A stretch of 64,000 nucleotides of DNA from Phycomyces blakesleeanus NRRL 1555(-) (taxonomy: Eukaryota; Mucoromycota; Mucoromycetes; Mucorales; Phycomycetaceae), in the NCBI RefSeq assembly GCF_001638985.1, contig NW_017265161.1:545544-609543 (forward strand), written 5' to 3'. Positions within the stretch are counted from its first letter, which is position 1. Every line of letters starts with the position of its first letter. A program made the translations under genes and the position numbers. This document shows, one piece after another, positions 1-11,415 of the stretch. The notes below the pieces were generated by a model. It ran no database searches and had not been told where the DNA came from. It saw nothing but the letters and a program-made list of their open reading frames with translations.

Positions 1-157
1 GCAGAGATATAGAACCAAAATAATAACATATTAAGATAGCCAAGAATACAGCTTAAATTTATACTTACATATATTTCTAAATATACAATATTAAGAAGGT
101 AATAGGAATAGTTATATATTGTGAGAACAATTGTAAATAAAGCAGAAGATTTTTTTA
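1..157. other. AT-rich edge sequence, nothing recognised
   Basis: No coding signal or repeat was recognised. It is probably downstream flank of the MULE remnant that follows. Confidence 0.4.
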
Positions 158-690
158 TTAATGACATTGTATATTTAAAATTCTAAAATGAGCTTCATAT
201 TTAGCTTTGATTTCTTGAAAAGCCTTTATGGGAGCAGCATATGCTGCTCTGATAATCTCTGCTTCCTCTTCTGTAGCATACTGCATCAGCTGATACAAGT
301 CTTGCTCATTATGTCTAGTTGTTAATGAACAATTCTTTGCATACTCAAATGCCTCTATGGCATACTCATGCTCAGTGCTCTCCCTTGTGCTATCAATTGA
401 CATAGTGTTGTCATAAACAAACTGCTCACCAGAAATTGTGATTGGCAGCACATTATTTGCAGGAGCCACAGACAAGAAAGCAAAGCCTGACATATGGATA
501 TGGAGCAAATGCATATGTTTATAAGGCTTCATGTACCTAGCCCAAGAATAACACGTACAAGAAAGAATAATATTGTTGTTAACTTCAACTTGATAGGTAA
601 TGTCATCTTTGGTAAACGAGTTGATGAACTAAAACCCATCTTCAAGAATATCATCAGTGTCATCAATGTGGTATTTCAGGTACAAAACAA
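158..690 (-). pseudogene. MULE transposase C-terminus with degenerate SWIM zinc finger
   Basis: Minus-strand reading gives DDITYQVEVNNN, ILSCTCV, and after a frame change KHMHLLHIHM, followed by about 100 codons ending near 158. This is the layout of a SWIM zinc finger (CxC...CxH), the C-terminal module of Mutator-like (MULE) transposases. The first two Cys are near 550-566. The expected third Cys before KHMHLL is Tyr. A frame change and a stop separate the two halves of the finger. The conserved tail includes YATEEEAEIIRAAYAAPIKA. Seen: motif order and disruption. Known: SWIM follows the DDE domain in MULEs. Inferred: it is the end of the same gene whose upstream part lies at 1117-1468, so a dead element. 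Confidence 0.6.
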
Positions 691-1104
691 TAGAAAAATA
701 AAATATTTGATAATAGAGACGTATAGAAATACTTTGAGACTGTATATAAGTTGTCTTTATTTATAAATAAAAAGTGTCCCTTTTTATAAGAAAACACAAT
801 CTGCTCTTGTCATTACGTCTTAGTTTCTTAAGGCTTTCTTCCTTTACTATATTTGGTTATTAGAGTGTATTTACTGCTTAACTAGTGTCGGTGTTACAAT
901 TATGACATCAAGTCATAAATTGTACTTCTTTAGCTCTTAGCTATTCTTTTCTCTTTTATACTAGAGCTTTAGGACTTCCTACTAAGTTAGCTCCATATCG
1001 ATCTGACACAGTTTACCCGGCAGTATGATATAATTATATTAACAATCTTTAAGATATTATCTACAGTACTAACTGTAATAATTATTGGGCTGATTACTTA
1101 ATCA
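691..1104. other. Non-coding insert between MULE blocks
   Basis: AT-rich, with no open frame matching MULE. A stretch from a TGTCCC near 776 to a TGACA near 1008 has LTR-like ends, but no second copy is present in the window, so its identity is open. Confidence 0.3.
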
Positions 1105-1468
1105 TTTATATAAATTTTATACTGACAAGATGATAGCTACTACGCTATCCCAATATGAATATGTTCTTATATGTGATAAATCCAACATCTGAGTGTCTGG
1201 ATCACCACAATCAAGAGTGGCGTTCAGAGACATTGCTTTTGACGGTCTAATAATCATATTAGCATGCATGTATGCTGGAACAGCTTCAGCAGACATCTCT
1301 ATCTTCCTTTGTTGTCTTTGGGTAGCTGTCATTGGGCCACAGCGCATATTGATTCTGATACTCTCCTCTTTGAAGTAGAACTCTACTTCGTTTGTCAGTA
1401 TGAAAATCAGTCAATCAAATCTTTTGTTGCGACTGCGGCCTAAAAAATGAGTTTTTAGCTGGTTGTGC
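1105..1468 (-). pseudogene. MULE transposase fragment, end of the DDE region
   Basis: Minus-strand translation reads QWHNQLKTHFLGRSRNKRFD, one stop, then LIFILTNEVEFYFKEESIRI and about 70 further codons. The same blocks (ESWHNQLK and LIFILTN.EFYF) occur in the better preserved MULE at 8473-10032, so the assignment rests on an internal match. The WHNQLK block follows the catalytic Glu of MULE DDE domains. The reading frame ends abruptly at the terminus of CACTA element A, so the N-terminal and catalytic part is missing here. Remnant only. Confidence 0.65.
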
Positions 1469-1900
1469 CACTGGAGAAATGACCCTGAATACCCTTGTGT
1501 GAAGGTTCATGGTTACATGTGGATATTTAGAGCAATTTTTCATCTCAGCATGTTTTTTGGTGTACATGTTTATAAAGTCATGTTGTAATTTTTTATTGGC
1601 TTGGATATAATAACCATCCAAGTTATTTTATCATTATTATTATTATTATTATAAAGTTTGAACAAATAAAGTAAATGTAACACTCACTGGAGAAATGACC
1701 CTGAATACCCTTGTGTGAAAGTTCATGGTTACATGTGGATATTTAGAGCAATTTTTCATCTCAGCATGTTTTTTGGTGTACATGTTTATAAAGTCATGTT
1801 GTAATTTTCTATTGGCTCGGATATAATAACCATCCAAGTTATTTTATCATTATTATTATTATTATTATAAAGTTTGAACAAATAAAGTAAATGTAACACT
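1469..1900 (+). repeat. 216-bp tandem duplication at the 5' end of CACTA A
   Basis: Units 1469-1684 and 1685-1900 are nearly identical and both begin CACTGGAGAAATGACC. Each holds an ATT trinucleotide run near its end. The element therefore carries two successive terminus-like sequences. Confidence 0.85.
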
Positions 1901-1941
1901 TGTTTCCCTTTTATCTTAACATTTATAACAAAATAAACACC

Positions 1942-4900
1942 ATGTCCTCTACTTCTGAACTTTATAATAAGAAGTGCTATTGCACAAAATGCAGCGATAA
2001 TCAACAAGGCTACAGCTTTGTTTCTACACGAACCCTCCAGTGTCACAATAAAAGAGCAAGATATGAAGACATGGAAAGAAGTGAAAGAAGTATGTTTTGT
2101 TTTTCATTTTCATTTTCATTTTGGTTATTTTATATAATGTTTTATTTCAATAGATGTATCTGTTCAAAGAAATCTCATGGATATTGATTTTGAAAGTAAG
2201 AAATGTTAATTGTGATAAAAAGAGAAGTAAACTAAAAATTGAATTCTATATGTAGCTACATCAAACCAACAAACCGGACCCATAGAAGCAATGAACGGTC
2301 AGACCAACTCGCCTGTTTGGGAAGGAGCCCCAATTTCTGACGATGAGGTTGCTTTTAGCAATGAGTCGAATGGCGAAAGCAGTGATGGTGATGAAAATGA
2401 CAATGACGAAGAAAGCAATGGCGGTGAAGAAAGTGAAGACAATGAAGAGAATATTGTTGAGATTGAAGTCAAAGAATTCGATACTGAAGGTCAGTCCGTG
2501 TTAATTAACTAATAAAAAAAGACCCAAAAAAAATTCAAGGAAAAGAACCAAAAAAGAAAAATCTGAAAAAAGGGGGGGTGTTAATTTTTTTTGTTTTTTT
2601 TTACAATAGATCCTTTTGCCACCCCAAATATGCCTGAAAATCCGGTACACAGGTTCATTGCTACTTTTGTGGTAATGTTTGCTTCCCGCTATGTGGTCAA
2701 TAAGGGCGCTGTTGTGTTGATCGAATTCATCAACAAGCTCTTGTCGATTTACGAGCAGGATTTCCAATTGCCCGTGAGTCTTTCTGGTCTCCAAAGCATG
2801 ACAGGATTCTCAGCCATGACAAAAGGGATTAAGAGATTTGTTGTTTGTCAGGATTGCCACAAGGTGTATGAGGAAAGTGTACCTGCTCCTTTGAATTGTG
2901 ATTTCGTAAAGCTTGGTGCACATACCGCCTGTAATTGCAAATTAATGGTCCAATCATTTTCTGGTGGTTTGGTCGCAAAGAAGTCTTATGTATATCAGTC
3001 TCTCACACGTGCTCTTAAAATTCTTTTCCTCCGTCCCGATTTCGAGCAAAAGATCATGCACTGGAACCAAGAATTCAAGATCACTGATACATTGTGTGAT
3101 GTTTACGATGGTGAAGCCTGGACTGATTTGAAGGACAATGACAATGAAATTTTTGTTGAGCATCCTCGTTCATTGATGCTGACATTAAACATCGACTGGT
3201 TCCAGCCTTTCAATGGTACTAGCTATTCCTGCGGTGCTATCTACCTGGTGATTAACAACCTGCCTAGAAGTGAGCGGTTTAAAGCAGAAAATACAATCCT
3301 TGTTGGCCTCATGCCCGGACCAAAAGAGCCAAAATCAGAAGAGATCAATCATTATCTCAAGCCATTAGTCGATGAAATGATACAGCTCTATCTTGGAATA
3401 CAGATACCCACCTACCAGCAAACAGATGGTGCAACAGTTCGTGCAGCCTTATTGATGGTTGCATGCGATATACCTGCTGCCAGAAAGACTAGTGGGTTCA
3501 CCACGCACAACAGCACATGCGCCTGTTACAAATGCGACAATCAATTTTCTTGTCTAACAGGCACTTCTTCTATCGATTTCCGTGGATTTGATTGTGACCA
3601 GTGGCGCCATCGAAGTGATAGAGCAAACCATGTGCATGCTGAGGAGTGGAATAGTGCGAGTACACCCTCAGAAAGGCAGCAGCTGGAGGTCGAATATGGT
3701 GTTCGATGGTCGCAGTTGTATCGCCTTGGATACTTTGATCTAGTACGTGGAACAATCATTGATCCCATGCATAATCTTTTTCTGGGAACACCAAAGAGAA
3801 TGATTGAAACATGGACAACAATGAAAAACAATGAAAAACAATGATCTGCTTGCAATGCAGACAGTTGCAGCAATGATGATATTGCCCAGCGACTATACCA
3901 AGCTAAAACCGAAGATAGGAAAGGGCTTTTCCCACATGAAAGCAGATGAGTGGAAGTCTTGGGTATTGGTGTACTCTCCCATGCTTCTAAAACCAGTTCT
4001 TCCATCCAATATGTTCAATGGCTGGATGCACTATGTAAAAGCATGCCGTATACTTGTAAAGCCGTCAATCAGTTTCATCGAAATAGACCAAGCACACAGA
4101 TATCTACAAGAATTCTGTCAATCTTGTGAAGATACATATGAACCAAAAGTCCTCACCTGCAACATGCACCTGCACCTCCATCTTCATGACACAATTCGTG
4201 ATTTTGGACCTGTGTATGGCTATTGGCTCTTTGGTTTTGAGAGATACAATGGTTTGTTAAAGAATAATAAGACAAACAGAAAAGACGGGTTTGAAACAAC
4301 CTATATGACAAAATTCACTGCAGATGCATACAAAGCTGATTACGTACGAAATACGTTATCATGTCCAAGCCTCATTCCATTCCTTCCTCTTTTCGAAAAA
4401 CTTACCTCTACGACCGCACCTATAACGACCTATGCCACTTATGCTCCAACCAACCAACAACCTTTCCGACTGCAACAATTTGTAGACTCATCCTTAAGTC
4501 GAGCAGCACCTATCAAAGGCAATGAACCACTCCCCCCATCCACCTTTCCTTTACAGTCCTTAAAAGAATCAACAATGAGTGATATTGATTATCCTCAATT
4601 GTTAGATTATTATAAAATCGCCTATGCCATGCCCAATCTCATTTCTTACCACGATGCCAGATTGTCACAATAATTTGTAAATAACCGAATCACAAAATTG
4701 AAATCAATTGATCTCCTTGGCCAAACATATATTGGGAACAACAGTTCTGGTAAGTGCGGGTCACTCGTTCAAGCTTTCTTCCGTAGCAGCAATGGCCGAA
4801 CTTCAAGCCTATATACCGGACAAATTCAGTATCTTTTTATATATTCATTTACTCTGCCTCCTCATCCAAACCACCGAGCATCAACATTACATCAAGACCA

Positions 4901-5120
4901 GCATGTTTTTGCATACATCTGATGGTATAATTTGACAAATGACAATGAACACAGAGATGAAGGTATTGCAATCTGCTTGCCAGAATTCTCTGCTGATAAT
5001 TATCACAGCATCTTGCCTGTACATCGCATACACTTAGAGGTTGCAACTGCTGTAGATGTAACTGATATGAACGAAGAAAGAATGCTGGTCATTCCTATGC
5101 CAAAAAAATACTATGCCTGA
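1942..5120 (+). pseudogene. tnp2-type (CACTA/EnSpm) transposase, copy A
   Basis: Cut-and-paste transposase gene. Model: exon 1 1942-2089 with the Cys motif CYCTKCSDN and a late His; exon 2 2154-2195; exon 3 2256-2489, Asp/Glu-rich; exon 4 from 2610. All junctions are GT-AG and the frame continues across them. Catalytic-domain landmarks: NIDWFQPF (first Asp), VACDIPAARK (second Asp), CACYKC and DPMHNLFLGT, then MHLHLHLHDT and GFERYNGLLK (Glu). Known: these match the tnp2 landmarks of CACTA transposases. Breaks: an 11-bp repeat unit around 3823-3844 is present in excess and shifts the frame, a TAA lies at 4671-4673, and a TGA at 4920-4922. The C-terminal blocks SILPVHRI and PMPKKYYA still match copies B and D. 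Probably not functional as annotated. Confidence 0.85.
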
Positions 5121-5272
5121 AGCCTTTATGAATAATTATGCACTATAATTTTTTATGAGAATAATTAAATAAAAAACAAAGAACAAGTAATGCCTCTTTA
5201 TGTATTTTTTTGGTTATTTAAAGTATAAGACGTTATGAATGAAGAAAAAAGAACAAAAAATATAAACTTTAT

Positions 5273-6443
5273 TTAGGGCCCGTTTCTAAGAGCCCACTGA
5301 GGAAACTGTGATGCAATTGCATCAGGGACTGGTCCTTCAACGGTTTCGCCAAAAGCACGTGACAGCAATTGATGGCTATTTAAGCCTAAATCAGCTACCA
5401 CTTTGTTGTCAACAAGTGTGATGAAGTGGTTGTACTATATTAAAGACATTAATATTTTATTCAGTATAATACAATATAATATATTAACTAAATTAAATAT
5501 TTCAACTTTCAAAAAACTAAGTACCTCATCACTTCTCCAACCTGAACGACGAAGACAAAGCCCACTATAAGAAACATGAGGCAAAGTGCCATCGTCTGAC
5601 TCACCAACAGACATAGCCTCTTCTATAATGAGACCAGAGCAATCTCTTTTCATCTCGTCATCAATAGCAGACTTGTTAGACTGGTACGCTGTTTTGCGAC
5701 GTTTCAAGTGCTGTTGAAAATATTAAATTAGTTTTCTTTTTTTGCTTTACATTAATGACTTAGATAAGAATTATTCAAATAATAAATAAATAAAGTATAA
5801 CTTACCTCCTTTTCGCGGCTACTCCTTCTGTTGCGAGCATTGTCTGACTTCTTTTTAGCCTGAGACTTATTAGCTGCACGCTTTCTGCTAGTGAAGTTCG
5901 TATAGACAAAGTCACGAACATCACTTTTTCTCAGTCCTGCTCCTACGAAATTTCTTTCCAAGTAGGCAACGAGGTTTTCTGTCAGCTCAGTGTTTGGCGA
6001 CTGGTTGAAGTTGACAGCCGTGTTCTACCTTGGCTTGCCATTGTTGGCTTGAATTTCAGCCAAATGTTTTGACTTGAACTTAGGGTCCCACAAATGCTCC
6101 CGAAGAAGTCTCTATTGAATCTTGGTAAGTTATTAAAGATATAATTTACTATATGTATGATACATACATAGGCTTTTGTTTTGTTGACTGATTTTGCATC
6201 AGAAGCCATGGTGGAAAAATCAGCTACATTCATTTCCATGCTCACAGGAGCAACAGCATGCACTAAAGCCATTGGCTGACTCTGCAAAACAGCAGACACA
6301 GGAGTGTTCGAAGTTTTTGCTTTGATATCAGCAACGTCTTTCATGACAGTGGTCATGTCACGATGCAAGATGGCAAGAGAGTTTGTCATCTCTCTCTCAG
6401 CAGGAGTGCGTCGAGTGGGATAGCTTTCATTTTGGTTAGACAT
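5273..6443 (-). pseudogene. CACTA accessory protein (TNPA-like by position), copy A
   Basis: Converges with the transposase gene, about 150 bp between stop codons. Exon 1 (start at 6443) has a heptad-like region, LAILHRDMTTVMKDVADIKA, suggesting a coiled coil. Exon 2 (about 6113-5803) runs from LREHLWDPKFKSK to basic KKKSDNARNRRSSREKE before a GTAAGT donor, with one in-frame TAG near KPR. Exon 3 holds MSVGESDDG and RRSGWRSDE. Exon 4 ends FPQWALRNGP. The same exon order and motifs (SDGE.D, W/P-RSDE, basic cluster) recur in copies B and D. Known: plant En/Spm elements carry a second gene, tnpA, whose product binds subterminal repeats. No sequence similarity to TNPA is claimed. Inferred role: a DNA-binding partner of the transposase. 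Confidence 0.55.
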
Positions 6444-6449
6444 ATTCTA

Positions 6450-7223
6450 TTAATTTAAAAATATAAGTTCAAATATGTATTAACTGTTAATGCTTTTATA
6501 TTCTTTGAATAAATTTCTATTATACACTACAATTATATTTATTATCAAACATACCAAAATAAAAGACAGAAAAAGATGGGGAGAGAGAGAGAGAAAGTGT
6601 GAGTATAAGTAAGAATAATTGTAAGAGTGCGTGAGCAAGAGTGAGTAAGATTGTAGCAAAAATGTATATTTATATTTCCAAAAAAAAAAGGATGTCTAGT
6701 CTTGATTCATCTTGGTTAAAAAAATATATCTAAAGTAACTTCTTGTACACACACTGTGTAAATTGATACAAAGATTGCTTTTAGATACTACACCATTATA
6801 TCTATTATGCTTTTTGGATATTTTTTTTGAGTTTCATTTTTTTTAATTACCTATTTTGTTTTTTGTATTTTATTTACTTATTTTTTTTATTTTTCCATAT
6901 TTTTCCATATTTTTCCTTATCGACCATTTTCTTTTCTTTTTTTTCTCTTTCTGATTTTTGTTATAACTGTGAATTTTACTGGTAAGATACATTCTTCTTA
7001 AAAATACTTCTGTACAGACAACAACAAGATTAACACATTCTGTTGTCATAGATACATATATACTCTCTTAGTGTTTTACTATATTCGCAAACTTTTTTGG
7101 TAACATATCTTCTTTTTTTTTAAAGCAATTCTTTTCTTCAAATATAACTAAATAATAATTATTATTTCAGTTGTCATAGATACTAGCGTGTTTTTTCCTT
7201 CTGATGTATTCTCTTTACAATAG
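6450..7223. other. T-rich, no clear gene
   Basis: Holds a GAGA/GTGAG-rich stretch at 6575-6650 and long T tracts at 6825-6960. Lies between the divergent accessory gene and the micro-exon gene, so probably their shared promoter and leader. A donor-like TACTGGTAAGA occurs near 6980. Confidence 0.35.
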
Positions 7224-7487
7224 CCATCTGGATTAGTCCAGGTTAGTAACTATACTTCATGTCATCATCATATAAAATTATTCTGACTTTTCTCCTTCTT
7301 TTTTATAGACAATATTGCCAAAAATATTCCCTACAATTAAACAAGACCATCAACACGGTAATATTTTATTTTTTATTTACTTTTAATATTTATCTGACAG
7401 AATATAATTTTTATTACAGATGAATGTTCATCTGCCAAACACGCAATGAATCAAGAACCTCTATCTCTTGGTGCCATCATTGACATG
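7224..7487 (+). CDS. Micro-exon gene near the 3' end of CACTA A (partial model)
   Basis: Three short exons bounded by AG and GT: 7224-7241 (PSGLVQ), 7309-7357 (49 nt) and 7420-7487 (68 nt). Spliced, they read TILPKIFPTIKQDHQH, then DECSSAKHAMNQEPLS and LGAIIDM. A minus-strand homologue in element G has exons of exactly 49 and 68 nt, in the same phase, with PKIF.T.K.DHQ, KHAM.Q and IDM conserved. That argues for real coding sequence rather than chance. Start and 3' end are not determined. No domain recognised and no function assigned. Confidence 0.5.
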
Positions 7488-8448
7488 GTAAGACTTCTTC
7501 TTTTATTCTCTTAATATGTATGATAGTATTATTTATACTGTATATTAATATATGTTTTTTACTAAAGGTTATATCAACTCTTGACAAGTACTATCTAGGT
7601 CTACAAATAAATTGACTTTCTTTGGGTACGTTCATTACATATTCTGTCACCCAATTCACTCAAACTAACTTCTCTATATTATTTTCATTGTTAAAGAAAT
7701 TATACTTGACGCCATGCCTCGAACTCTCAAAGTTTTATTTTTATCTTCTTCAGTCATTATATTGTATGTATCCTCAAATTAATATATCACTCACAACATG
7801 TAAATATTTAAATACACATCTAACTTCTCTTCTATTATGTTAAATAGTATCTGTGCCAAAGATAACTACTGAATATGAGGGTTTACAAACATTATATATA
7901 AAGCACTGCTTGATTTGAGTCATATGAAGAATACTAGTGAAGACGGCCCGAGGCATATAATATTATTCCAATACTATCAACCTAGAATCATTCTATTTTT
8001 TCTAATAAATACAAAAATAAACTATAATTCAAACCAATAATAATTGAATATCAAGTAATTGGGGGAGCAGATAATCTATGACCTCATAATAAAGAGTGTT
8101 AATGATTGGCTTATAAGCAATAAAATGTCCATGGTTCTAACTATTTACTCAGGGATAGTTCAACAATACACATGCGACGTAGTCTCTGATTATTAACCTT
8201 TAACATGGAAACAGATTGTATTACAGCAAAAAAACAAAGTTTGAAATAAAGTTTTCTTGGTACTCTATTATATACAAAGATATAAAATTACTATTGACCC
8301 CAACTTCACTAGTGCTATCGAACTTTACACTTGTAGATAGCAGGTCTGTGCACATGTAACCAGATCAGCTTTGGTACCAGTGGAAATAGGCAAAACCCCA
8401 CTGTAAAATGCGGAATATTCACAATAGTATGCCTGAATTTCCCCGTGT
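7488..8448. other. 3' subterminal region of CACTA A
   Basis: AT-rich and without a supported exon after 7487. By position it is the untranslated and subterminal part of element A. Confidence 0.4.
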
Positions 8449-8472
8449 GTATTTATTGTTATTTTTCCAGTG

Positions 8473-10032
8473 TTACCATTGTTGAAGTGAATACGCTCAA
8501 CCTCTTGTTCAAAATAGAACTCCATGTCATTTGTCAAGATAAAAATCAGTCGATCCAATCTTCTGATGCGTGCTCAACCAAAGTAGATTATCTTGAGTTG
8601 ATTGTGCCATGATTCTACATAGTTGTTTGTCATATATCTCTAATGTTGTTGGCTAACATATGGGTGCCCCCATCTTTGCAACAATTCTTTGTTCTCAGTC
8701 TATTTCTTCTCAAAATATTTCAAAAACTGAGGTTGATCCTGAACCATCAGTTTAAAATCTTCAATTGCTCTTAGGAACATGTCTTCATTGGACTCAATGA
8801 GAATGTGTCTCAGGTAGTTCTTCAGTGCAGTCTTATAATTCCTAAGTTGTTCTGATGTATAAGAGGCATTAAGTTTAATCTTGCTGTCAAGGTTGTGCTG
8901 CCAAGCATAAAGAACATGAAAATCACAGTAGTGATTTGTAGCATGAGGTAATGCTTCTTTGATTGCATTAACCTCCATAATGCTACAGTCAATGGTGATA
9001 TTCATTAGTACGAAGCTGCTCTTGATTCGAAGGTGGTCAAGCCAAAGTTTGATAGGTATGGCTGTCTGGTTGTTTGTCACCATGTATGCAACAGGGAATC
9101 CCTTTCCTGTTTGAGGATGGCGAGTGACCGAAGTATATAATACTTTGTTGCTTTTGGACGAAATGGAATGGGTGGCATCAAGACAAAAAGATTGCAAGAT
9201 TCTCATGATTAACACTTGTATTAGTGATTGAAATCCAAAGACAACTTTTTTTTACCGTCATTATAAACAGAAAGATTGATTTCAAAAATGCAATAGTTTT
9301 GTTCTGCTAGCTTTACATTTAACCAGATGGAAATAGATGCATTTTCATCAGAAGCAAACATATATAACAAAGTAGTCATCTATTTTATATACAAGTATTT
9401 ATTTGATATATAAATATTAATTTAATACGAAAGCTCTGTTATATTCATTGACAAACCTTTCTCATTCTGTTATAAATTTCTTCATAATTAGGCTTTCTAA
9501 CGCCAACTCCCCAACTATCAATCTGTCTAAGAACTGAAATTCTTGTACTTATACAGCTGCTGCCACTTTTTAACTGATCTTCAATAATCTTTATGGCTTC
9601 AGAAGGCAAAGGAAGAGTTCTGACTTCGTCCCAGTCTCTAGAAACATGGTTTACATATGCCCTTGTTTGGCAAAATGTAACAACATTGGGGTTGTTGAGA
9701 TGCTGTATGATTTTTAAGGCAGCTGTATAAGAGCATGCCTTCGTATCTTTCTGGGCAAGACGTAATTGGCAGTTTGTTATATATTGGCCAGCATGGTGGC
9801 ATTTTTTAGTCTCTTCAAAAACTAAACCTTTTCCAGAATATTTATGCTTTTTATTCCATTTTGTTGAGCATAAGACATTTATTTGCTCCAGACACTTTTC
9901 CCATTCACTAGCTTTTACTAATATTGTCGAATTCAAAGGAAGCATCTTGATTCCTTCCAAAGGTGAGTTGATCAAGACTTGTTGAATGGTGGAAATATCA
10001 TAAATAGTGTTGTTTATATTGTTGTTAGACAT
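8473..10032 (-). pseudogene. MULE (Mutator-like) transposase, copy 2
   Basis: Cut-and-paste transposase. The N-terminal part (10032-9445, 195 codons, start ATG) has HKYSGKGLVFEETKKCHHAG and the block ACSYTAALKIIQHL, resembling the N-terminal DNA-binding region of MULEs. A second block from about 9400 reads SDENASISIWLNVKLAEQNY and is joined after one frame disruption near 9215 to the DDE domain: QSFCLDATHSIS (Asp 1), TSVTRHPQTGKGFPVAYM, ITIDCSIMEVNAIKEALP (Asp 2), YCDFHVLYAWQHNL, and NNYVESWHNQLK (Glu) near 8600. The motif order is typical of MULEs. The C-terminal part with the SWIM finger is missing because CACTA A begins within it. The region 9216-9444 may hold an intron. Non-functional. 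Confidence 0.8.
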
Positions 10033-10039
10033 AATTGAA

Positions 10040-10509
10040 GTTTGTTTTTAAGAAAGAGGGAAGGGATTATTTGTCACAAAAAAATGCCATGTGTGGGATG
10101 CAAAAGTCACTGTCTGTCATTATAGTTAGAAAGCTACAGGACTAAATTAAATACTAATTCAAACTCTCCATAGGATAAAATAAGGAGATACCCTGATATA
10201 GACTATCTTACAATTCACTGTAAACGTAGCCAAATTGATCAAGCTTTAATAACACAGGAGTAAGCAAATAAGACAGAGGATAAAAAAATGATTTTTATTA
10301 TTTGATTTGGGTTATCTTATATAGTTTTTGAAATGATTATTCATCTTTGACTACACTTAAGTAGTGTCTAGTAATAGTACAAATTATTATAAACTGATTA
10401 CAAATTTCTAAAATTACAAACTGATGAATAATCATTCTAATTCCTGCTTCTTTTGTAATGACAAGTCACTAGAACTTGTATTACAAAAATTAAGCATGAC
10501 AAATGTCAG
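10040..10509. other. Intergenic, no gene recognised
   Basis: AT-rich. A short segment near 10150-10185 (AATTCAAACTCTCCATAGGA) resembles one just left of tRNA-Gly at about 50267-50300, suggesting another low-copy repeat fragment. Confidence 0.35.
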
Positions 10510-10739
10510 TGTAATAATCTAAATAAAAGAAGAGACTTGGAAAGTATAGTGAAACTTCTTTTATTATGAAAATTGAGAGAGAATCAAAACATTGTGATCT
10601 TTTGCTCCCTTTATATACATTTTGATCTAAGGACTGTCTTATTTGTTTCAATAATTTAATTGTGTGCCTTCAGGTCCAGTCACACTCTTTTTTATAACAT
10701 TGATATTCTGCCTACTCAGGAGTACTTGTGGACTTCACA
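10510..10739 (-). mobile_element. Solo LTR gamma, copy 1 (230 bp)
   Basis: Read on the minus strand it runs TGTGAAGTCC...TTATTACA and matches 52060-52288 along its length. It holds a TATA-like TGTATATAAAG and an AATAAAAG motif. Flanks are GTCAG and GTCGG, a 5-bp target duplication with one mismatch. TG...CA ends, a 5-bp duplication and no internal coding region indicate an LTR retrotransposon reduced by LTR recombination. Confidence 0.75.
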
Positions 10740-11410
10740 GTCGGACATTATTTTGATGAATCCGTAAAATCTGAAAATAGTTAACCGCAGTCACTATGAA
10801 CGAAATTGGTGTGACTGCCACTAATGGTAGTGGATATGCCACTAATTTATTTTAATTAACCAATCAAATTGGTTTTAGAGTTTGGTAAAAATATTAAAAA
10901 AAGGTGAAAAAGATAAAGTTGTATTTAAGAGCGAAATAACATAATATAAACGTTTTTTTTTTACATTTATATCATATAGAGAGTATAGCAATTTGATTTA
11001 TTTATTTTTTATTTGAAATCATAAAACTTTTTTTTGTCTCATTGTCAAGATTGTTGTATTTTGACAATATCACTAATCAATGTGGCAGACCTACTATCTT
11101 TTCCACTAATTTACCGAAAGTGCAGGATTTAAATTAATTTTTTTATATTTTATTTTACTCAAATTTTTACTTTGCATTTTTCTCTTTTTCAACATAAATG
11201 AACATCATCTTGAAGTTATTTTTTAAGATGATAGTGAATCTATATAGCTACTTTATACATCTAATTTACATGACTTGCTCTCTATTTTATTATTACCTGT
11301 TTTAATTTATTAAAGTAAAAGTATATTTTAATTATCAAAAAAACAAAAAGTTATTTTTTATTGCTTGTGAAAATATCAAGGGAAAAAGAATAAGAAAAAT
11401 GGGTATAAGG
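10740..11410. other. Degenerate repeat region with LTR beta start
   Basis: Begins GTCGGACATTATTTTGATGA, the start of LTR beta, then diverges. At 10790-10825 it carries the reverse complement of the end of the 125-bp repeat at 16936-17185 (CACTATGAACGAAATTGG). The rest to 11410 is AT-rich without features I recognise. Confidence 0.45.
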
Positions 11411-11415
11411 GGTAT

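Larger units (their letters stand above)
1469..8472 (+). mobile_element. CACTA-type DNA transposon, copy A
   Basis: About 7.0 kb. The left end is CACTGGAGAAATGACC. The right end (8449-8472) is an inverted match at 19 of 24 positions, ending in TTTTTCCAGTG. Inside are a plus-strand tnp2 transposase gene, a convergent accessory gene and a small plus-strand micro-exon gene, the same order as in copies B and D. Both ends abut MULE coding sequence, but of two different MULE copies, and no 3-bp duplication is visible. The site was therefore rearranged, or the ends come from recombination between elements. The right terminus is less certain than that of copy B. Confidence 0.65.

Noticed and set aside
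2501..2794. Minus-strand ORF over the CACTA A intron and exon 4 start
   Set aside because: It overlaps a well-supported spliced transposase in the opposite direction and has no independent support.
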